DNA of 64,000 nt from Perca fluviatilis. Its lineage: Eukaryota; Chordata; Actinopteri; Perciformes; Percidae. This document shows, piece after piece, positions 13,701 through 29,100 of this stretch. Position numbers and translations under genes: made by a program. Position 1 is the stretch's first letter. The number at the start of each line of letters is the position of its first letter. The stretch is from the NCBI RefSeq assembly GCF_010015445.1, contig NC_053123.1:7083434-7147433 (forward strand). Reading direction: 5' to 3'. The notes below the pieces were generated by a model. It was not told where the DNA came from, ran no database searches, and was given only the letters and a program-made list of their open reading frames with translations.

Positions 13701-16440
13701 CTGTAAAAAATTAAACTCAAATTCAAATAAAAAACAGACCCTGCTGTATAGTTCAGTTTATCTTGGTATAAACTGTATTACTGTAAATTAATGTTTGACT
13801 GCTAAAATGGATAAAAACCTTGAACCAGAGGATGTCAGGAATGGGTTTGCCCTCCACAACAACAGCAAAGCGAGGGGTCTCCCCAGCACAAACGTCCAGG
13901 TCCTCCATGATAGTTTCAAATGTTGGGGGAGCTGTGGACAGAGTTGCAAAGGTGAAATACCAAGTTACATTAACTAGACAGACAGACGGACAGATCGATC
14001 TCCTGCCTACCTGCCATCTCAATGTTGAAGGTACAACTGTCGCTGCCGTACTTGTTGGAGGCCACAAATTGCATCTCTCCGATGTCAGCACTCTTGACTT
14101 TAAGCAGCTTCAGCGTTTGCTGGTCATCATCTGGCATTGTCATTTCATACAAGCCTGGCTTGCTGGCGAGGACCGCTCCCCTCCTGTGGAGAAGTGTTTG
14201 TATTGTAAGCCAGGATTAATATGTTGTAGTTGGAGAGCAGAGCAGCGGACTCACTGGGCAGGTGTGGTGTGTGTTTTGGCTCATGCTTGAGGGTGATTCA
14301 GGGCACAATAACAAAAAAAACTTTTTAACTGTTCTGTAATCTTTGATAATCACTTGGAAATAAACAGCTGCCTGTATGAATTGTCATACACCCTGACTAT
14401 CCTGTAATACACTGGGGTCCAAAGGTGGCAACCTTGCCACCAGATACCACTTGACTTGGACCAGTGAACTAATCATGAACTACCAACAAAACCACAAATC
14501 CAACTGCAGTGTTGTTAGAAACCTATGAATATTGGAACATTGTTTCTTTTCTTTATTTGATGAGACTAAAATAAAATTTAAAATTAAAACAATTACTGTA
14601 TATAAGTATATACTGTATATGTTGGAAAACGTATCACAGGAAAATACAAGTAAAGTGCATTCATGTAAAAATAAAATAAAGAAAAAAGGTTATTAAAAGA
14701 AACTTGACAACAGAGACAGAGATACCTCTTCCAGATGACTGCAGCGTTGACATGATTGAGGGTGACAGTGATGGTGACTGACTGGTTTTCCATCACGTGG
14801 ACAATATCTGGCTTATCAATAATCACTGGAGCCTCCTGAAGATAGGGACCTAGAAGTAAATCCAAAATGTACACACAGAGAATATTGAATAAACCTAGCA
14901 CACAGTGACGGATGGATGGATGGATGGATGCTCTGAAAGCCTGAATGTACCTCGGTCCAGAAGCTGCACTGGGTCGGTGTTAGAAGAGGGCTTGCTGAAG
15001 GCTTTGGAGGTGATGGTCAGGACCCTGAAAGCATAGCGCACACCTTTGGAGAGGGTGGTGATGGTGAAGGTGGTCTCCTTCAGGCCAGAAGCTATGATGA
15101 TCCACTGGATGGAGCCCAGGGCTTGTTGTTGAATGGCATACATCAGGGAGCTGGCATCTGGAAAGAAAAAGTCTTTCATGCAAAAATCTACACTACGATG
15201 TTGAAACTACTTTTTTATCAGTCTACAAAAATAAAACAATTTTGTAAGCATAAAATGAAGTCCTTTTTACGTATTATTTTTGTCTGTATTATGTCATTTT
15301 TTTCAATATAATTGTATTATCTGATCTGGTGAACAAAACAATGTTATTTTATTTATTTACTTAAGATTATTTTTTGGGACTTTTGAAATTTTTTATTAGA
15401 TGTGCAGATAGGGAGGAAATGGGAGGAGAGAGGGGATGACATGCTGCAAAGGGCCGCGCAGCAAAGGGCCATAGGTCGGACTCGAAACCAGAACGCTTCA
15501 AAGGACTCAGCCTACATGGGACGCATACTCTACTGGTGAGCTAGAGGTCTCCCCCACATACCAATGGAAGGGTCCAGCCTCCTTGGTTTCTTCCAGCTCA
15601 AGGTGATTGTTTTACCAGTGATGGATTCTATCACCGGAGTGCCATCGGGAGGGTCAGGGAGGATATCTGAAAATGATGACGATGGAATTAGAGGTCCATA
15701 AATGTTTCTGATCGGCCTTTGCCCGAACAAATCTGCTAGTACGAGTACTTGTTTGAAGCCCATTGTGTTTTTGTCTCATGGTTTGTGCCAAAAGAAATGG
15801 AATGAGAAAATCACCCGTGACGTAGAGATGAGAGTAGCAGGTGGCCTTGCCAACTTTGTTAGAGATGACACTCTTGTAGACGCCACCATGGGCATGGCAC
15901 ACAGAGCGGATGACCAGGCTGTGGACGTCACGGACTACAGGAGAAAGCAGAGAAAGAAGGATATAAGGTATACTGGTCTTATGCAACTCAGCTTTCTGTA
16001 ACAATGTGAAATTAAACGTAATCCCTGCCTATTAAATGAGACTGTTTAGACCTGAAAAATGTATGAATGTTAAAATACTCTGAATCATTTAAAATGTCTG
16101 AAAAGCAAACTCTTGTAGTTGTGCGAGTATTAACTGTCCATTCTCGGAAGTAGCGTGATATCGTTACAGAGCTTTAAATCCTCTTATGAAGGAGACTGGG
16201 CTGGATGGTCAGGTTTACAACATGTCTGAATTTGACTCCAGTGACTGGGGTTTACATCCTGTCAACACAAGTTTTACCATGATCTTTCCCTAACCTTAAT
16301 CAAGTAGTTGTAGATGCCTAAACCCAACCAGGCCTTAACTATACAGGTGGCAGATCGAAAAAATGCTTATATGAATTGGTTATGTAACTGTCATATGGAA
16401 GGCACTGACAAATAACATACTTTGTCGTTTAGTCTCGTAT

Positions 16441-16513
<73 letters not shown>

Positions 16514-19500
16514 ATTATAAATTCAATAGAGTCCATACATATGTTTTACACAAAAGTGACGTTTAATAAAAGTCAGGGAATTCTTATTGTTCCTGTGATT
16601 ATTTCTGTCTGAACATTATACATTACATACTGCAATAACTGGGGATTCATTTAAAGCAAAGACAAACCCAATTGATTTTCCTTGAAGTTTCCTTTTCTTT
16701 ATGTAATTGCTAAGGTTTTTGTTAATTTCCATTTTGATAAACTATTCATTTTAATTTAACTTTCAATGAAAGAATTTTAAGAAGCTGAAATAAATTGCCC
16801 AGAGTGTAACTGCTTTGTAAAGGCTTGAGTACTTTTACAGGCTGAATATTAATCCATTTTCAAACACTTACACTGTGTCATCTTTCTGTCCTCGGTGCTC
16901 TCAATCCTTTTGCCGTTGTGGAACCAGACGATGGTGGGGTATGGCAAACCAGCGACTTTACATTTCAGCACAGCCTCTTTTCCCTCGATCACATCCAGGT
17001 CATAAAGGGGTTTGATGAAGTCCGGCATAGTGAAACGCTCCACCTCATTCTCTGGGACCTCTGGCTCCTCTGGGATCGATGGCATCTTCTCCAGTTTAGC
17101 CCTAAAAGGGAAGACATGGAACAGAAGGACGGAGAGAGTAGCACATAGCAGAATATGTGAATTATAACATATTATAATTCATAATCTAGAAAGGTCCTTG
17201 AAATGCACAAGAGCTCTAGCCAACATCCAAAGAATAACAGGATCTTTACATCTGTGAGGAGATGGCTGGCCGTGGCTCTTGTATGTAAAGTTCGGCGGAG
17301 CTCTCTGCCTCGCCGTGACTGTTACGGGCGGTGACAGTGTAAAAGCCCTCATCCTCATTGGTCACATGAGAAATGAAAAGAGAGTGGCGGCCTCCTTCCT
17401 GAAGAATACGAATGTCTTCATTTTCTGTGAGCGGATGGTCTAAAAAGAAAAAAAAAAAGAGCAATTCATCACTTTAGTTCTAAAGTGGGTTATAAATCAC
17501 AAAATCAACAGCAAAACTCAGAGAGGGTAAGAAATAAAACGAAAAAGGTAAGAATCGATCATTTCACAGGCTTGGATGGACAGTTCACCCCAAAATCAAA
17601 TATACATTTTTTTCCTCATACCTGTAGTGCTTCTTATCAATCTAGATTATTTTTATTTTTATTTTTATAATTACCCAGTGCTGGAGATATCGGCTGTAGA
17701 AATGTCTGCCTTCTCTGGAATATAACAGAACTAGATGACGCTCGACTTGTGGTGCCAGAAGATGCATTTGAAAGGAAAAATATGTAGTTTGGATTTTGGG
17801 GTGAACTGTACCTTTAAACTTAAGATGTTCTGTGAGACACCTGGGTGCAAGAACAATTAGGTACAATCCTACCAAAGTGGTTCCAGATGACCTTAGGAGA
17901 TGGCGTCCCACTGACTTTGCAGTCAAATCGAGCGTTACGGCCCTCAATCACTTCTAGAACATCCAGCTTGCGAGTGAAGAGAGGCTCAATTGAAGGGATG
18001 ACTTTGAGTTTGCCACATGAAGTCACTTCCTCTGGAGAGTCAACATTTCAGTTCAGAAGTAGCAGAGGAGACAAGCAGGACAATAGATGAAGTCATTTTT
18101 AGGGGTGTAAATCACAAGTTTTGTCACAGTATGATATTATATAGATTCTTTGGACAACAATAAGATATTTGCTGATGTCGTAAAGCCTGCCACGGTACGA
18201 TTCAATTCAATTCAATTCAGGGGCCTGTGATCGATACGATATAATATGTCCATTTAACACAGTTACATTTATATCAACTCACAAAAAGTTACGGAATAAT
18301 TGACAACTTTATTCCTGAGCTCTTCCAGATGTTTAAATGAAAAACAAACTATTCCTTTCAATAAAAAAAATGCACATCAAAATGCAAGATATGTATCAAT
18401 AATATTGGATCGGTGATCATTGAATCGATATATGGATCCAGATCGATGTTTCATTACACCCCTATTCATTTCCATTTTATATCACACATATTGTGATTTG
18501 TATTCTTGAGACATGCCTTTAGCTGTGCTGAGCTTGCACATGTATGTGCCACTGTCATCCTCGTGTACGGAGTTGAGCAGCAGCCGGCACTTTCTCCCAT
18601 CAAAGTGCATCTTACAGTTGAGCAACGCCGGCTGGATCAGTTTCCCATCTGCAAGCCAGTCCACATCAGTGTCCTTCGGTCCGATGACATGACACTCAAA
18701 TAAAACTGTCTCTCCAGCCTTGGCTGTGATGTCTCTGACCGGGCGAATGACAGCCAGGCCTGGCTCCACTGGTGGCGCTGGGTGCAAATAAAGGACATTT
18801 TCTGAAGAGTGCTGTTAAGTGATACCTGAACGTTGGTGTTGCGAACTAGCCAATGGTCACAATGTATCAATATATATATGCTGATTAACAAGTAAATTAG
18901 TGTGAGCAATTTAGTCACAATGTTGCAAGTAGTTAACCTGATAAAACTTAAAAAAAACAGTTCCATTCATCAAACACAGAAAGGAAGTAAGATGTGGATT
19001 TGTACAGTCTTAAAGACAACAAACCTGTACGTTAGAAAAGAAGCATACCTTTTACCTCCAGCTTTCCTTCACACTGCTTCGTCCCATACTCGTTAATGAT
19101 CTTACAGGTGTAAATCCCAGAGTCCGATCTCACTGCTGACTTGATGGTCATTTCAAAAGCGCCATCTTCTGTCTCACGTACAATGTGACGTGGGCCTGTT
19201 TTTACTGTAACTCTGTTCCTCAGCCTACATAAGAGGAGAATTAAGAGAGATGAATCATGCATAAACCACACAGAGCTTTTTTAAACTTAATTTATGCAAT
19301 GATCGATGACCAAGCACACACTTTTCCCCAACTACAAGCTTTCTCCTGGCTGGTATAAAGGGGGTGTTGGGTGGGATACATTCTCCAGGACTGCCAATAT
19401 TATGTTTAGCACATTCTTTTCTGCTATTGTCTCTCAAGAGTCATGACTAACTCCAAGAACCTGCCTGTATGATTCAGCCTATTCTTGTCTTCTGTATTAA

Positions 19501-22500
19501 AGGTTAAGGCTGGCATTATTCTACATTGCACTTATTGTTAACAAATCCCATGAAAAGACCAACACCTACAATGTGTTAGTCCATCTGTCAATTCATTTAG
19601 TCTTACTGAGTAAGGCAGTTAGTTTTTATATGAAATTCAAATTACCGTTACAAATTGAGTATTCGATCTGTAATGATTTGTTCTAATTCAAAATTCCCAG
19701 TGTGGGATGCACTGTTCAGCTGACACAGTTCATGACAATGCATTGTACTGATAAAGCAACATGGAATACATGCCGTTACAGATAAGGTAACTGGTGACAA
19801 CAGTGGGTGCCCTGTTGCCTTATCAGTAAAATACACTAGTGTTGTTCTCGTTCTTCTCTGCAAAACGGAGAAAATTAGCGAGCCGTGCTGCATGGATAAT
19901 TAGACCATGACACCAGACCATCTGGGAAGTGTGAGAAATAACTCTTAATTCAACACCTAAGATGGTGCCCTTGTGAGTATTTACTGTACAGCAAGATGTA
20001 GGATTAACTCAAAATCCCTATGTTCCCATGCTTGTGGTAATAAAGGAACATCACAGTTATTAAGATCACCCAGGTAACTGTGTGGCTCATTGATGTGTTT
20101 TTAGTAGTTCCTCGACAAAGGCCCTGTTCAGACCTGGCATTAATATGCGTCTTGGATGATCCAATCACCAGTGAACAGCTGTACAGGTGTGAATGCGCCG
20201 CAAGACGCACTGAGATCAGACCACATTCGGAGCTGGCCACATTCTTTTAGCAGTGTGTAGGCAGATGTGTTCTGGGCCACGTTGAAGGACCACTGACTTA
20301 ACTGACGTCCTCTGCATTAAGTACGTACTCATTCGCGCGCAAACGGCGTCATATTAAATATTGCACAACCTGGCTTTGTCCATGACTTCTGAAATTTTTG
20401 AAAAGCTCATAGCGAAATATTTCAACTGTGTCAAACATCTTGGCCGATTTGGTTCGCCTGGAACACGCCACGGAATAGACCCAGTATGTATTTCTTGTAT
20501 TGCTTCTTCTTTTAATTGCCAGAAGACTAGATATGGAAAGTGCATTGCTGCCTCCTGCCGGTAAAAGACAACAACGGATTTAGTCTTTGAAATTGGAAAT
20601 GTTATACGTGTGTGGGGAAGTGAGAAGATCCCATCACAAGTGGTCACTCAAGATGCATGTGGAGACACATTCTAATGCCAGGTGTGAATTTACGTACTAA
20701 GAGCTGTCCACTTGTGATCGGATCACCCAAGACGCATGTTAATGCCAGGTCTGAGGGGGCCACCTACAGAGCTTTATGGCACAGAGGAATCAGATATAGC
20801 CGGCTTTGGTCTTTTCATGGGACAAATATAGAATATTACCAGCTTCGTATTGTGAAGCTGCTGTCCTAGCTAACAACGGCAATAAAGAACCACTGGCTCA
20901 TAGAACATATAAGGAAGTGCTCTACAAACACTAAAGGACCCTTGTAAGGAAGTGTAATCACATCGGGGCTCTTTTTGGATGGCCTTAGCATCGCATGTGG
21001 ATTCCAGATTGTTGTCTAAGAGCTCATTAGCTCAGCCAGACATTTGTGTTTCTGGGCACTGAGCAGCTCCATGGTAAATGGGGGAAGCACGCCATGCTTC
21101 CCTTTACCCTATTAAGACTCATTCCGTCAGACTGGTGATTGTGAGGCAGTAAACATTCATCTTCCAGTCTTCCCCTTTAACTGATGCAATAAAGCAGCAT
21201 GCCATAGAACAAACTATGCAGTCAAGCAAGCTTGCTCATGGGTTGTGTGATACAGAGACAGTTGTTTCCCTTACCCGTGCAAGCAATGAATTTAAGTAGT
21301 TTGATGAAGTGAGGGGGGGGGGGGAACCTACCAATAGAGCATGGGTTTGGGTTGTCCACTTATTCGAACAGACATGGTAACTTCCTGTCCTTCAATGACA
21401 GCTTGATCACTCATTGTTACCTGTTTGAAATGTAATGTAAGTTAGAAGCTGAGAGATGCATTTTACCTGTAAGTTTCATTTGACAGATGTGTTGATAGGA
21501 TGACCACACAGTCAGACAACACATTCATACGGGAAAATGAATATCGATAATATCAGGGACATCTTGTACATAAAACATTTCCATGCAATATTTTGCAACC
21601 AACCAGTCAAAAATGCAGTCGAGTAAGTGTCAATGCTAAACATACAAATGCCATACTCTAAAAGTCAATTAAGTATCTAATCAGACCGAGCTCTGTGCAG
21701 TCTCACCAGGAATGCAGGGGGTTCCCGGAATCGTGTGTCAAAAGTTTGCTTGAGCTCTGGCCCTCCAAAATCCATGCCTTCCTCCAGCGGACTGAGATAC
21801 TCCTCATCAGATGTAATAGGGCTGCTGATATCCCTACGCACGCCCAGGTTTCCCTTTGGCTCCTGTACAGACTCTGTAAAAGCGACAAAGTTACATTATG
21901 GTTCATTTTGTAGTTTCAGACAATCCTGCTTACAAACAATTCCTAGATGTACCTTTCATTTTGTCTCTGTAAACTTTTTTTGTTTTGTTCCTGAGAGCAC
22001 AGCTCAATAAGAACACAGGAGTTCAAGGAGTTCATGTATTTAAAAAAAAAAGAGAGAGAAAGAGAGAGAAAAATCCCCCATAAAATATAATTAGAGTCTG
22101 AGATGTCAAATGTTATATCCAAACAATAGTGGATTCACAGTGGGTGGAGCCAGTGAGCCTCAGTGGGCAATTTATAGGTTCAGTTTCGCCTCTGTGTTGC
22201 TATGGTAACTATAAGTGAGGTTGTTCAGCTGGAATATATGGCACAGACATTTTGCTCAGTGAAATAATGACAAGGGAGGGAGAAATCAGCTGAAACACAA
22301 TGCCCTGTTGGGAAGATGTTTTTTTTTAAGATGTAGAATAAGAGCTTTTCAAATTTTTGTTAGGTACAATGGCCTTCTTCTTCTTCTAACAATTTTCAGT
22401 TTATAATAACAACTGACCTCCAAGTTAAATGGACATAGACATAGATATATTTCAGTGGTGATGACAATAAAACAATAAACAACATGTCTGTCGTGGTAGT

Positions 22501-25500
22501 CACAGCCGCAAGATGCTTTTCATGTTAACGTCCATAATCCTGTCTGGTTGAACTGCTCTAATTTAAAATAACTTCCTTTTCATATTAATGCTAATCAAAC
22601 GATTTCAGATTAGGTTTCACGTTTTGAAGAGTCAAGAGTGAAGGCAAACCACCACAAAACAGCACTATACAGTATATACTCATTTTAGTGTCATCTGGTA
22701 TCCCAAAAGTCAAACGTACCTGCTTTGACTGTAAGGGTGGCACTGCTGGATGCTTTTCCCACCTGATTAACAGCAGTTACACAGTATTTTCCACCATCAC
22801 TTATTCCAGCTGATCTGATGAGCAGGGTGTGTCGTTCACCCTCCGCTTTGACTGCGTAACTTGCAATGCCGGTTATTTCCATATTTTCTTTCGTCCAGGT
22901 AACTTTAACAGAGAAGACAGAGGAGACAAAGAATGATTTGCTATTTGTATAATAATATATAGTACAGGTATTATATAGTAATTATAATAGCTATTTGTGA
23001 TTTGATTGCTTAAATATACAACTCAAAAATACCTGTGAGGTCTTTGATGTTAAAACACACCAGTACAACATGTTACCTTCAGGAAGGGGGGTGCCGGCAA
23101 TGATGCATTTTAGTAGCACATCTGCACCAGCAGATGCTACAGTGTCCTGCAGGGGAAACTCAAATACAGGGGCCTCCATTGGGTCTTCTCCAGCAGACAC
23201 ATAAGAATCATCTGAAGAATCTGCACAGTTCAACAAAAGACACGCCTGAAGTCATTTTTTTCCCTGTGATCAAATTAGAGGAAAATCCCCTCTCGTAAGG
23301 AATGAGTAATTGGTTGATTAAACATGAAAAGCAAGCAGACTTGAACTTCCCAAGCTAAATAAAAGAAGCACAACAAATCTAACCTAACTCTGGAGACATG
23401 GGTCGAGGGCGACGGTTCTTCCCTTTGGTCTTCAGCTGTCGTCCCTCTTTGGCACTAGCAGTATTCTGCTGAGGCTCACTTGACTTCACGTGAACATCCT
23501 CTTCCATCTTTTCATCTTCAACAATAATCGTGGGGATTCTTATCTTGGGGGCTGGTTTGGATGGATCCACTTCCATTCTCTCCTCCGTTGGAGTGACCGG
23601 TGACATCCTTGGGGGTTTTGGAGGAGGTTGAGGAGGAAGGTCTTGCACAATGGCAGCCCTTTTTTGTACCAATGGACTTTCAGGTCTGTTTTCAATTTTT
23701 CTTAATGCTACCTCTATTGGCGTCTTTCTCCCTGAAGTCTCATCCTTTTGTGATGTTTGCACAAGCGATTCTTGGATATGCGAGGATTCTTGCATTCGAG
23801 ATACCCTCTGTACAAGCGGACTTGGCGGCCTTCGTTCAACCTTACGTAATGTCATCTCAGCAACATTTCTGCTTGGCGACTCTGCCCTTTGTTGATGATA
23901 TAATGATGGTGATGATGATCTCTGGATGATTTCCATTACTGGACTGACTCGACTTAATTCTCTCACTGATCGTTGTCCTGGTAAGTCAGATAACTGCATG
24001 GACTCTGGGGTGCCTGCAACTTCTCCAAATCTACTGACTGTTACAGTCGTTGCTGTCTTTTGGGGTTGGGACTTATTTTGTTCTTGCTGTGCTTGCTGTT
24101 GCTGTTGCATTGGCTGCTGACTATGTTCTTTTTCTCTCTGTTCCTTTGCCCACTGGGCACGTTCCCTTTCCTGGAGCTTTTGAAGGACTTGTGGTGGAAT
24201 AGGTTCAATTTTCCTTAAAGGCTGGCGCTGCCTGCTCTTTAGAGTGAGCTGTTCAGTTGAAAACGACTTTTTCAGGTGAGGTTTGCCAACAAGCTTCTTA
24301 ATGCGCTGGAGCTCCTCGGTGAACTTGTTCTCAATGTCCTGAACTTTTTGGGAGTAGCGAGGTTTCTCCTCCAGTGAGGCAGCTCTCTGTTTAAACATAG
24401 ATCTTCGTTCAGCAGCATCCTCTTTCAAAGCCTCCCTTAGATCTTCCCTTGAACTTTCTCTAGAGATGCCCAAGCGGCTTCCTCCATCATCTGAATCTAC
24501 AGATCCAGCCCGATTGAACCCAGCCCAGGATCCTGCTGAGATGGAACCCTCTGGAATATCGAGGCTTCGTCTCCGCTCTTCTAAGCCACGAACCTTCTCA
24601 AAAACCTTTGAGCTTGCCCTGGTAAGCTTTGGGGATGGTCTGAGAGTAAATTCTTTCCGGGAGTAGTCGCTCAGTGGAGTCTGTGCTCGGTAGTCCTGGG
24701 TGTTGCTTTGGGACGCAGACTTAGGCTGCTTAACCTTTTCTTCAAACTCAGCAGGCACTGTGTCTTGGTAATCGATTGGCACAACAGTTTTCTTCCGCAA
24801 GCTGAGAGGTGTAGTTGAACCAGAGCGGCTTGGCATTGGAGAGGTGGAGGGACGTTTGACGAGTCTCGGGGATGGGGGTGGGAGGGCTTGTGGGGGCGAT
24901 TCTCTTGAAATATTCTCTGACTGGCTCCTGAAATAAAGGGTTTGAAGCAAAATCTGTTGGAATCAGTAAGTTGTTACTAATTCACATTGTGTTCTCATGG
25001 TATTTTAGTAGGGAATCTGAGTCCAATAATACAATCAGCAGCCTGAGTTTTTTTTTTTTTTTTTTAAATGCTAGGGTTATTTGCATGTTTCTTTGCCTTG
25101 CCTGGTTGTGATAGAGTGATCCTCATATCCATGTGTTCTACTGTCATCTTCTGCAAATGTGTCCATCACTGCATCTCATGTAAAGAGGAGATACGATATA
25201 TGATACAGGTAAGCAATCAGGTTCTTGCATTGATTATCAAACAAGCTTTTCCAGCATGCAAACTCATCTCTCATCAGCCTTGTTTTCAGCCAAAGCAGCC
25301 AGCTGTTTTCACAGAAAAAGCTCCATTTTACATACTGTACATTACATACCCAGCACCTAGCGGACACAGACTAACTTAGCGACTGGATCACAACACAGTG
25401 GAGCAATAAGCAGCTAAAGAGCCAGTATTTCACAGGTTTCACAGGGCTAAAAGAGCAAATATTGAATTTACATTCATCATGTAGATGAAGTTGCTGCTAA

Positions 25501-26119
25501 AACCTTCACCATAATAACTTTATCAAGTGACAATATGTCAATGTTGCCCATAAGTGGCCAGTTTTAGATTTGTCATTAATGTCTATAAATGTTGCAATAT
25601 TGTAGCATTGGTGGAAATCAGTAAAACAGAAATGTAACAAAATCCACATTTGTCTAAAGGAATAATTGCAAGCTGGAAACATGGTGGATACCTGTATGCA
25701 CAGCCTGGTCCTCAACATCCCCACCATCTTCTTTGGTCTCAAATTGGTCACCTTCATCCTCTGTTGTTTCGGAATCTGAAAAGAAAATACATAAAACAAT
25801 GAGAATTTTTTTTTCTCACTTAATTAGACTCAATAGAACTGGAGCAATATTTGAAGAACACTATTAGTTGAGACAAATAGTGTAAGATCTTTCAACACTA
25901 GTGGAAAACCATGTTTCCATAGTGAAGAAGAAAATAGTGCACACTGTTACTATAGGAATCAATAGACTACATTATCCTATTTACTTAACTCTTTAATGGT
26001 GTTTGGTGAAAGGCAATTGAAAAATCCAAGGGCAAATTCATGTTGAAGGGGAGATTTCAATTGTGCAATATATTTAGAACAGAATCCCAGCTGTGAAGAA
26101 TAAACAGGTACACTAGTCT

Positions 26120-26170
<51 letters not shown>

Positions 26171-29100
26171 CATATTATGTATATATATATATATATATAT
26201 ATATTATGCATAATATGTATTATGTATTTTACAACAACAACATATCCAAGATTAAATTAACCTCCTTCAACTTCACTTTTCCATTGCATTGGACCTCATC
26301 TCTATTAGATTATGACTGTCATTAGAGTTGAAATGTTTTCACCCTCGGGGTCTCATTAGCACAGCTAGGCTAAATGTACTACATGTGCTGCAGCTGAATA
26401 GTTGCTGAGTCCTTAACATTCTTCATTTTCTCATCAGCATCTTCAAGTTAATGTTAAGAACGGGAATATAATACGTAGGATCAAAATACATACGTGTTTC
26501 AGTATTTTCAGGAAAAAAAACATTCTCTCCATTTTATCCATTTGAAGCTAAAAAGCTGTTCCAGCTGTATTATCTGAAAGATATGACTATTTTCCTCCGA
26601 CTCAGTAAAAATTCAGTCATTGGCAGAACTCAAAATAGAAAGCAGTATTGAGTCATTGGCATCCCAGCAGCTTTCATGAGGCGTTTGCTTCACAGTAGGT
26701 GGACTTAAAAAAACAGAGGCTATCTGATGTTCCCTTGCAGTAAGAGAACACAATAAGGTTATTCATATTGAAAACGGTAGAGAAATACTGGGAATGTTGA
26801 AAGAAAAAAACTGGTAACTCTCAAAGTGTTTTGCATGTTGTGTGTGTGTCAAGCTCATGCTGTTACTTAAAGCTATTAAATCTACATAAGTGGCACATTC
26901 ATGCAATATTTATATCATATGACTACTTTGCAGATTTCAAAACAAAACTCCCTTGGACATTTTCAATGGAATCTTTTTCCCAGAATAGCACCTGATGTTC
27001 TGATAAAGCAGTTACAAATGCAGATGTTTTATATATGAGCATGTCTTAAATGCCACCAGAGTATGTTGTATGCATTGTATATGAGATTTTTACATTGTAT
27101 TTAGAAAATGTACAACTGTTTCCAAAAAGCATTCATAAGCATCAGCAAACTTTGTCCAAATTTTTAATATGAAGCAGTGTTCACAAACGAAAAATACAAT
27201 AAGGCACATCACAGTAATCACTTCTATAGTCCGAAAAGTAATAAAATGTCTATTGATTAAATAGCTGTTCTAATAGCTAGCCATGTGTCAAGTTGATAAT
27301 CCAAATGATTCCATAAACCAAAAATGATAAGAGCTGTTAGCCATGACAAGCTTCTGTCGGTCTTTACTCTGACTTGATTAAAAATAAGAAAACAGACACA
27401 TTGTACAAAGAGTCAGATGTTCCACAACTACCAACAAAAAAAATATGTTGTTGATGTTGTTGCCGCAACATCTCCAAGAGGCCAGTCATTATATCTTATT
27501 TAGGCCATACTCCACATGCTGCATGAAAATGCCAAGTTTAGTAAGACGGAGGCCAGATGTACTAACGCTTTTGCGCCCACTTCAGGCGTAATTGTTTCGC
27601 AACATGCGAGTAAAAGCATGGCGAGGTATGTACAAACAGGCCGCACTGAGGTAAAAGCGCAGACTGCCTGTCGCGGGGACTGAAAATGGCAAATTGCGCT
27701 TTTCCGTATCATGCATATGCATTCACGGGAGGGTCAAGGGGAGAGTGGGAGTTTTCCATAAAGAGATGGGAGGGGAAGCGTAAAGTGCGCCTAATTATAT
27801 ATTCCATGGTATGTACAAAAAACGCCTCTTAAAGGCAGGTGTAAACCTGGAAGCGGATTTCCTCGCATATGCCTCCTGGTGAAATAGCAGCAGTAATCCG
27901 AGCAAGACGAAGACATAGGCCAAGGAGACGAGCTGAAAGGATTTTTGCCACAAGGATCACACTTTGTCAGTTGAGTGAACACAAAATCATTAAGGGTTAC
28001 AGATTAAGCAGTCATGCATATTGGCATCAGGATCATTTCAGTCATAGCATCAGCAGTGGGAATATCGCAGTCTGCACTCAGCCGTATCATAGCACCAGTA
28101 CTTAACGCTTTGCTACAGCGCAATTTACGGCATAGTGGGCGGAGAAAGGCGCTGATTACCCGATGAACTGCAGGTTTGGTAAATACGACACAAGCTGATG
28201 TATCGCAGCGTGCGCTTTCTGCGGGTTGGCCATGGCGCTGATAACGCTACATTCGCAAATGTATGTACTAATTAAAAGTGCATTAGTTTTTAGTAATGCT
28301 GGTTGTGTGGCTCAAGGGATGGCTATGTCTGTCAGCCCACCACTTTGGTCCAGACTGAAACATCTCATCAATAAACAAATGTTTGAAAAAACAATTTGGT
28401 ACAGACATTGATGGTTCCCAGCCCATCCATGTATTCTAACGACTATGGTACAGTTTGATTGACGTCTGACGGCGCAATTATATCATTTCCAGTTAGTTTA
28501 AAACATATTCATGAAGTATTTTTATTTTCAATATACTAACTTCAAAACAGTATGTCGTAAATAGTAAAGTATGGAATTAGGTCACTGCATCAGAAAATTT
28601 ACTGACCGACAAAAAAATGTATCAGACACACCCCAGGATTTGGGTATGGACATTGTTAGAGGAACAGTGAACAACATTTGATGATGATTAACTCCTTTGG
28701 ATGCATTTTGGTTAAGAAAATTGCATTTGGAAATTACAGAGGTTTCATTGAATGATAGTGAAAGCAACTATAAGTTACTTTAAAAGGTCCAGTGTGTAAC
28801 GTGTTTAGTTGTTCATTGTCAAAATCTGTGTTGCCCGTTCACAAACTTGTCCTTTTTCATGAATATTGACCACCACCATCAATTCCAAGTATTCCTTTTG
28901 GCTTGAAATTTTACATTTGCGTTCGCATGAACTGGGGTAGACGCATAGACAGTATATAATGGACCAATAGACCCCGTTGCTTTGGACGGAGACCAGTGAA
29001 GGATATTAGAAGCACTTTTCCGGTGATCTCTTGCTTTACTGCGCAGCCTCCAACTGAGAGAGACAACGTAGATGTGACGTGAGCAACGTGTCTGAAAGTT

